The translations under genes and the position numbers were made by a program. The notes beneath the pieces were generated by a model. That model was not told the DNA's origin and did no database searches. It saw nothing but the letters and a program-made list of their open reading frames with translations. A stretch of DNA of 64,000 bases from Candidatus Dechloromonas phosphorivorans (GTDB taxonomy: Bacteria; Pseudomonadota; Gammaproteobacteria; Burkholderiales; Rhodocyclaceae), in NCBI GenBank assembly GCA_016721185.1, contig JADKIP010000013.1, positions 1-64,000 of the forward strand, written 5' to 3'. Positions 60,177-64,000 of the stretch are shown here, one piece after another; positions within the stretch are counted from its first letter, which is position 1; each line of letters starts with the position of its first letter.

Positions 60177-60641
60177 TCAGGTAAGTTGCTGCCTGGCGAG
60201 TGGCTGGTCATGCATCTGCAGCGCCAACGCATCGCGTTCGGACGATAGTCGCTGGTATTCGCCATGCGCCGCCCGGATGGTTTTTTCCAGGCACCAGACG
60301 CGTTGCGCGGCGCCGCAAAGCGAGTGGTTCGCCTCGCTCAGTTCTATCAGTTTGCGCCCCAGTTCGATGATGGCGTGACCCGATTCCAGGTCTGTCAGGC
60401 GTTTTGCTGTGTAGGCGTTGAGCGCCTTGAGGCGGCTGATTTCATTGGCTTGGGCGATCAGCTTTTGCGCTGACTGCGTGGCACTGCGCCGTAGTGCCGC
60501 CCGTGATTCCCGCAGAGCCTGGCGCAGCGAGCTGACTTCGGCTTCGAGCTGGGTGCGTTTCAGGCGCTCGGCGTCGTCGGGGTGACTGCCATCGGCCGGC
60601 TCTTTTTCGAGGATGGCGCGATTTTTAAGCGGCGCAAGCAT
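60177..60641 (-). CDS. Coiled-coil protein, third gene of a Fur-box operon
   Basis: The 154-residue product is almost fully coiled-coil (LKRTQLEAEVSSLRQALRES, then SAQKLIAQANEISRLKALNA and LSSERDALALQMHDQPLARQ). No signal peptide or membrane segment is seen, so it is likely cytoplasmic. It overlaps the 69-residue gene upstream (60625-60834), with starts and stops interleaved, which suggests a single operon. The function is unknown. Confidence 0.65.
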   Translation of the reverse strand: MLAPLKNRAILEKEPADGSHPDDAERLKRTQLEAEVSSLRQALRESRAALRRSATQSAQKLIAQANEISRLKALNAYTAKRLTDLESGHAIIELGRKLIELSEANHSLCGAAQRVWCLEKTIRAAHGEYQRLSSERDALALQMHDQPLARQQLT

Positions 60642-60834
60642 GTTGCGTCTCGCTCGGTCGGCTCAGGCGGACGCTGGCCCGTTCGCAGAGGGTTTGGGTT
60701 TCGCTATCGACGCCATCCATTTCGCCGAGGCGCTCCAGCAGGCGGGCAGCGTTCAGTGCGGATTGCTGGCAGCCGGTTTCGTTGTGAATCAGGAGCAGGC
60801 TCAATGCACCGGCCCACAAAGAACTGTTCGGCAT
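60625..60834 (-). CDS. Small protein (69 aa), second gene of the Fur-box operon
   Basis: The ATG at 60834 has a GAAAGGAAG site and gives 69 residues: MPNSSLWAGALSLLLIHNET, then GCQQSALNAARLLERLGEMD and ETQTLCERASVRLSRPSETQ. It has two Cys (in GCQQ and TLCERA) plus one near the end (HACAA), and a mostly helical pattern. It could be a small metal-related or regulatory protein. No family is recognised. Confidence 0.65.
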   Translation of the reverse strand: MPNSSLWAGALSLLLIHNETGCQQSALNAARLLERLGEMDGVDSETQTLCERASVRLSRPSETQHACAA

Positions 60835-60850
60835 GAGAACTTCCTTTCGC

Positions 60851-60925
60851 TTAAAGCGGAATGCCAACGGTGAGCAGCCAAAGCAGGCTGCCGGCAACTG
60901 CGGTGTTCAGGATCAGACTACGCAT
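60851..60925 (-). CDS. Membrane micropeptide (24 aa), first gene of the Fur-box operon
   Basis: MRSLILNTAVAGSLLWLLTV then GIPL and stop. The start has a good AAAGGAGATCTTG ribosome site. One hydrophobic helix spans most of it. Two Fur-like sites lie just upstream (60941-60955 and 60983-61000). It is too short for certainty, but the ribosome site and spacing to the next gene (16 bases) support it. Confidence 0.55.
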   Translation of the reverse strand: MRSLILNTAVAGSLLWLLTVGIPL

Positions 60926-60940
60926 CAAGATCTCCTTTGT

Positions 60941-61000
60941 TGAGAATGGTTCTCATCGTATAGGGGGCGATGCGGTTTGTAAATAAGAATAATTGCTATT
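60941..61000 (-). promoter_or_regulatory. Two Fur-like sites before the tiny-gene operon
   Basis: TGAGAATGGTTCTCA at 60941-60955 is a perfect palindrome with 6-base arms, and ATAAGAATAATTGCTATT at 60983-61000 matches about 12 of 19 Fur consensus positions. They lie 16 and 58 bases upstream of the first start at 60925. Iron-responsive control is likely. Confidence 0.65.
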
Positions 61001-61032
61001 GATGCGAAATGGCTTTTGGGCGGAGCGTTTAT

Positions 61033-63147
61033 TCATAGTTCAAAACGCACGCCACCATAAACGTAGCGCCCACGATTCGGCCCCCAGATATGGGTGACAT
61101 CGACCGTGCCGGTCGCATTGATCCACAACATGCCGTCGTGATCGCTCTGCTTGTAGTCGAACAGGTTGTCGGCCCCGGCAAACACGGCCCAGCGTTTGTC
61201 GATGGCGTACTGGACCCGGGCATCCACCGTCCAGAAGGCTGGGCTCTTGTCGGGCTTGGCGCTGCCGTCGAAGTTGTAGTGTTGCTCGTCGCGGTAGTAG
61301 AACTTGCCCAGATCCTGCGAGCCGGTCCAGGTGGCGCGCACGAAGACGTTCCAGCTACCGCTCTCCCAATCGGCCGAGAGATAGACGCGACGCTCCGGGC
61401 GGGCGAAGGCCAGCGTGCCGACCGGGAAATCGTAGTGCGCCGCTTCGAACCCGAGGCTGGCGGCGAGTGATTTCGTCACCTGGTAGCCGATTTGCATGTC
61501 CAGACCCTTGACCTTGACCGACTCGCTGGCACTTTTCAGCACCGATTCAGTCGTGCCGATATCGAGGTAAGCCAGGTTGTCGAGCCTGGTGTAATGCGCA
61601 TTGCCGAGGAATTTCCAGTCGCCGTCCTGCCAGTCGAAGGTGTACATCAGGTTTTTCGATGCCTCGACGCCATCGGTGGCGTTCCTGATCAGCAGCGTTT
61701 CGAGAATGCCGTGATCCTGCTCGAAATAACTGGTCGGCGCCCGGTAGCCCCGGCCGGTGGAGAGGCGGCTGTTGGCGTGCTCGTTGTGTCGCCAGAGTAC
61801 GTTCAGGCGCGGGGCGAGTTGAGTGCCGTAGACGTTGTGGTTTTCCCAGCGCAGATTGGCGCCGATTTCCAGTTGGTCGTCAAAGAAGGCGTAGTTGGCA
61901 GCCAGACCGAGGCCGGGGGTGCGGAAGATGTCGTTGTCGAGGCCGTTGGCCGGCGTGCCGTCGGGCAGTTCGGCTTTCGACCGCAGGTCTTCGTAGCGCC
62001 AGTCGGCCAGCGCTGTCCAGATACCGCCGGCCAGCGGCGCCTTGAGGCTGCCCATCAAATATCCCTGATTCTGCTTGGCCTTGTAGACGTTGCCTTCGTA
62101 GTAGGAATCCTGGTCGTGGTGGGCGTAGCCGGCGGCGAGATTGAGGACCGTCGCGCCGAGGCGCTTTTCACCGGTGATATAGGCCGACTGGCGTTTCGTG
62201 AAAATGATTTCGGAGAGCCCGGTCTGACCGTCGTTGTAGTCCACCTTGCTGCCGTCGGTCGGATTGACCCAACCGGCAACATAGGGCGAGGCATGGGCAC
62301 CCTTGGAAAAATCGAAGGGATTGCCGCTGCGGCTGGTCTTGATCGCGTCGTAATCGTTGCCGATGGCGCCGCCGCCGCGCTTCTCGTCGATCGCATCGAG
62401 CCGGCCCTTGAGCTTGAAGCCGCCAAGGTTGTCGACGAAGAAACCGATGCCGCCAAGCTTGCGGCCGTAGCCGGCGTATTCGGAAACGCCGTTGCCGTCG
62501 CCATCGACCGAATGGTGGTTATTGGTGTGGATGTTGGCGGAAATGGCGCCGGCTGTCCCGGCACTGGCGACCTGGGCATCAAGCCGGCGGCTGCCGTATT
62601 GGCCGATGGCCATTTCGATCATTGCTTCATCCTTGACCGGGCGGCGGGTGATCATATTCACCGTGCCGGCCAGGGCGTCCGGGGTCAGGCCGGAAGCACC
62701 GGCGCCGCGCATCAGGTCGATCCGCTCCAGCCCGCGCAGGCCGACCGAATCGAGGCCATAGGCTTGCGAGACGGCGGAAAAAAGTGGCACGCCATCAATC
62801 AGCAGTGTGGTGTAGCGGCCGGGCAGGTTGTTCAGCGAAATGAAGCGGGCGTTGCAGATCGAGCATTCGACCTGGACGGCAACGCCGGGCCGCTTGTCGA
62901 GCGCCTCGTTGATATTGCTTGCGCCGGATTTGGTGAATTCTTCGACCGTACAGCTTTCGACCGGGGCCACCTGGTCGCGCAGGAAAGGCCGTTTGGCGCT
63001 GCTTTCGCGCTGGTTGCCGACGACAATTTCGCTGAGGATTTTTTCTGCTCGGGGATCTTCAGCAGCCTGGCTGGCATTTGCCAGTGCAAAGCTCAGCAGG
63101 AGAAGTAGATATTCAGGTTTAGGGGGAAACAAAGGTCTGCTAGACAT
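61033..63147 (-). CDS. TonB-dependent haem-type receptor with Cys-containing plug (HmuR-like)
   Basis: The ATG at 63147 (MSSRPLFPPKPEYLL) gives 704 residues; an earlier in-frame stretch is shadow. A signal peptide (LLLLLSFALANASQAAE) is followed by a plug with VECSICNARFISLNNLPGRY, TTLLIDGVPLFSAVSQAYGL and ERIDLMRGAGASGLTPDALA. The CSIC motif and LDGxPLFS pattern are seen in haem receptors of the HmuR type. The barrel ends GRYVYGGVRFEL. hemP lies directly upstream at 63231-63449, and the pair probably forms a haem-uptake unit. It is followed by the Fur-box tiny-gene operon. Confidence 0.88.
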   Translation of the reverse strand: MSSRPLFPPKPEYLLLLLSFALANASQAAEDPRAEKILSEIVVGNQRESSAKRPFLRDQVAPVESCTVEEFTKSGASNINEALDKRPGVAVQVECSICNARFISLNNLPGRYTTLLIDGVPLFSAVSQAYGLDSVGLRGLERIDLMRGAGASGLTPDALAGTVNMITRRPVKDEAMIEMAIGQYGSRRLDAQVASAGTAGAISANIHTNNHHSVDGDGNGVSEYAGYGRKLGGIGFFVDNLGGFKLKGRLDAIDEKRGGGAIGNDYDAIKTSRSGNPFDFSKGAHASPYVAGWVNPTDGSKVDYNDGQTGLSEIIFTKRQSAYITGEKRLGATVLNLAAGYAHHDQDSYYEGNVYKAKQNQGYLMGSLKAPLAGGIWTALADWRYEDLRSKAELPDGTPANGLDNDIFRTPGLGLAANYAFFDDQLEIGANLRWENHNVYGTQLAPRLNVLWRHNEHANSRLSTGRGYRAPTSYFEQDHGILETLLIRNATDGVEASKNLMYTFDWQDGDWKFLGNAHYTRLDNLAYLDIGTTESVLKSASESVKVKGLDMQIGYQVTKSLAASLGFEAAHYDFPVGTLAFARPERRVYLSADWESGSWNVFVRATWTGSQDLGKFYYRDEQHYNFDGSAKPDKSPAFWTVDARVQYAIDKRWAVFAGADNLFDYKQSDHDGMLWINATGTVDVTHIWGPNRGRYVYGGVRFEL

Positions 63148-63230
63148 GCGAAAGCTTTCAAGACAACAAAATGACGTTACTACCTTCCTTGGGAAAGCCG
63201 TGCGTAGTAACAAGCCTGGCTGGCTGCCTG

Positions 63231-63449
63231 CTATTTGGTCAGAATCAGTTTGCCGAGGCTGGTGATCCGCAGCTGATAGCGTTCGCCGCGATGCAGGATG
63301 CCGATTTCGTTTTTCTGGCCAAAGAGTTCGCTGGCGGCGTAGGTTGATGCAACGGTTTGTTGCGGATTGGTGCTGGTCATTTCCTGCGCTGTCGGGGGCT
63401 GGTTGATGCCCGGAAAGGGGGCGCGAATGCCGGATTTTGTGGTTTGCAT
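63231..63449 (-). CDS. hemP: Hemin uptake protein HemP, second copy (72 aa)
   Basis: The ATG at 63449 (MQTTKSGIRA) has a GAGAACC-type site and gives 72 residues ending RGERYQLRITSLGKLILTK, the HemP/HmuP family C-terminus. The N-terminal extension is longer than that of the first copy. It heads the haem-type receptor gene, 83 bases away, in the same direction. No clear Fur box was seen in the 70 bases upstream. Confidence 0.85.
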   Translation of the reverse strand: MQTTKSGIRAPFPGINQPPTAQEMTSTNPQQTVASTYAASELFGQKNEIGILHRGERYQLRITSLGKLILTK

Positions 63450-63477
63450 GGGTTCTCTCACGGGAATGGTGAACCAG

Positions 63478-63508
63478 GCCTGGGCGGTTTTTACCAACGT
63501 CGCCCAGG
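63478..63508 (-). terminator. Hairpin after the rpsD paralogue
   Basis: CCTGGGCG and CGCCCAGG pair around a T-rich loop just after the rpsD-like stop at 63522. It may also be an attenuator between rpsD and hemP. Confidence 0.5.
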
Positions 63509-63521
63509 CTGATTGGCTGAA

Positions 63522-64000
63522 CTACAGTCGTGTTGCGTAGTACTCGACGATGCGCTGCAGGTCGAGCGGGAAGGGGGCGGCATCGCTCTCGGGCAGATAG
63601 CTGAGACAGGCGGTTTGCGTCGCGCTGTCGAGGGATATCCACTCGGGGCGCTCCAGCGCCGGGGCTGCGAGCGTGGTTCGGACGAGGTCGATTTTCTTGC
63701 CCGGCTCGGTTGGGCCAAAGTGGTCGCCCACCCGCAGGCGAATTGACGGAATGGTGACGCGGCGGCCGTTCAGCGCCATGTGGCCGTGGCTGACCATTTG
63801 GCGGGCGGCCGGGATGGTGGGCGCGAAGCCGGCACGGAAAACGAGGTTGTCGAGGCGGCGTTCAAGCAGTTCGACCAGCTTGTTGCCGGTGGCGCCGCGA
63901 TGTTTCTTGGCATCGACGATAACGCGGCGCAGTTGTCCTTCAGTCAGGCCGTAGTTGTAGCGCAGCTTCTGTTTTTCCATCAGCTGCTGGCCGAATTCGG
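63522..64000 (-). CDS. rpsD: Ribosomal protein S4 paralogue (partial, runs off the edge)
   Basis: The visible 159 residues are the C-terminal part of S4: FGQQLMEKQKLRYNYGLTEG, then VELLERRLDNLVFRAGFAPT with IPAARQMVSHGHMALNGRRV, the S4 RNA-binding domain, and a distinctive end with ESDAAPFPLDLQRIVEYYAT. The gene is alone, with no rpsM/rpsK/rpoA neighbours, so it is probably an extra copy, not the main S4. The N-terminus with the zinc site (present or absent) lies beyond the window, so it cannot be called zinc-free. It is followed by haem genes. Confidence 0.85.
   Translation of the reverse strand, partial: EFGQQLMEKQKLRYNYGLTEGQLRRVIVDAKKHRGATGNKLVELLERRLDNLVFRAGFAPTIPAARQMVSHGHMALNGRRVTIPSIRLRVGDHFGPTEPGKKIDLVRTTLAAPALERPEWISLDSATQTACLSYLPESDAAPFPLDLQRIVEYYATRL

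Noticed and set aside
61033..63642. A longer receptor start at 63642
   Set aside because: The upstream 165 codons run through hemP in another frame and lack a signal peptide; the start at 63147 gives a normal one.
1..64000. tRNA or rRNA genes
   Set aside because: No cloverleaf-like sequence with the TTCGANTC loop and no rRNA segment was recognised by eye on either strand.

Overview
The window looks like a chromosomal segment of a betaproteobacterium of the order Rhodocyclales (Dechloromonas/Azonexus-like). The grounds are high GC, a hemP-tonB-exbB-exbD cluster, a mixed cob/cbi cobalamin pathway with CbiX and fused CobL, REP-like GTCATTCCCGC palindromes and many TonB-dependent receptors. This placement is inference from gene content; no search was run.

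Layout. (1) 1-7.7 kb: a decayed island. Two IS4-family copies in opposite orientation (1-742 and 6386-7671) flank the wreck of an iron-uptake operon on the minus strand (P19, porin, cupredoxin, FTR1 permease, 4Fe-4S membrane protein) and an antitoxin remnant that keeps a perfect operator palindrome. Almost every frame is broken. (2) 7.7-12.5 kb: hemP-tonB-exbB-exbD energy-transduction genes, then a TonB-dependent receptor under a cobalamin riboswitch. (3) 12.7-15.4 kb: RNase H-like protein, YbhB-like protein, AraC regulator and a His-rich secreted protein. (4) 15.5-25.9 kb: a defence operon on the minus strand: HTH regulator, HsdR, HsdM, DUF1016/PDDEXK nuclease, HsdS, and a Septu-like ATPase/HNH pair. 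(5) 26.8-38.4 kb: corrin-ring genes (cobJ, cbiG in two parts, cobI, cobL, cbiD, cobH, cbiX, cobM), a repeat module, then the cobalt transporter cbiMNQO with its own cobalamin riboswitch. (6) 38.7-51.7 kb: iron acquisition genes: catecholate-type receptor, Fe(III)-binding protein, DUF1513 protein, a Fur-box DUF2325 gene, and a tight receptor/ABC importer/NnrS operon. (7) 52-57.7 kb: a bufferin-type copper-peptide (RiPP) operon with a Cys-repeat precursor, MNIO enzyme and DUF2063 partner, followed by a vapBC pair whose toxin gene is cut by an IS66 element. (8) 57.8-64 kb: katG, a Fur-box operon of three tiny genes, a heme-type receptor with hemP, and a partial rpsD paralogue at the edge.

The common theme is metal homeostasis: TonB energises the five receptors seen here, B12 riboswitches tie corrin and cobalt uptake to cobalamin level, Fur-like sites precede several iron genes, and the bufferin operon and katG fit copper and oxidative stress.

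One-base frameshifts, several of them in short homopolymer runs, hit otherwise conserved genes (exbD twice, exbB, ptuA, cbiG, the peroxiredoxin, vapC). This pattern leaves open whether some breaks are sequencing errors. A short motif, GCTRCGGTCRAC followed by an A-rich NGGC half, recurs at least 13 times in and between unrelated genes and is not explained by any annotated feature.
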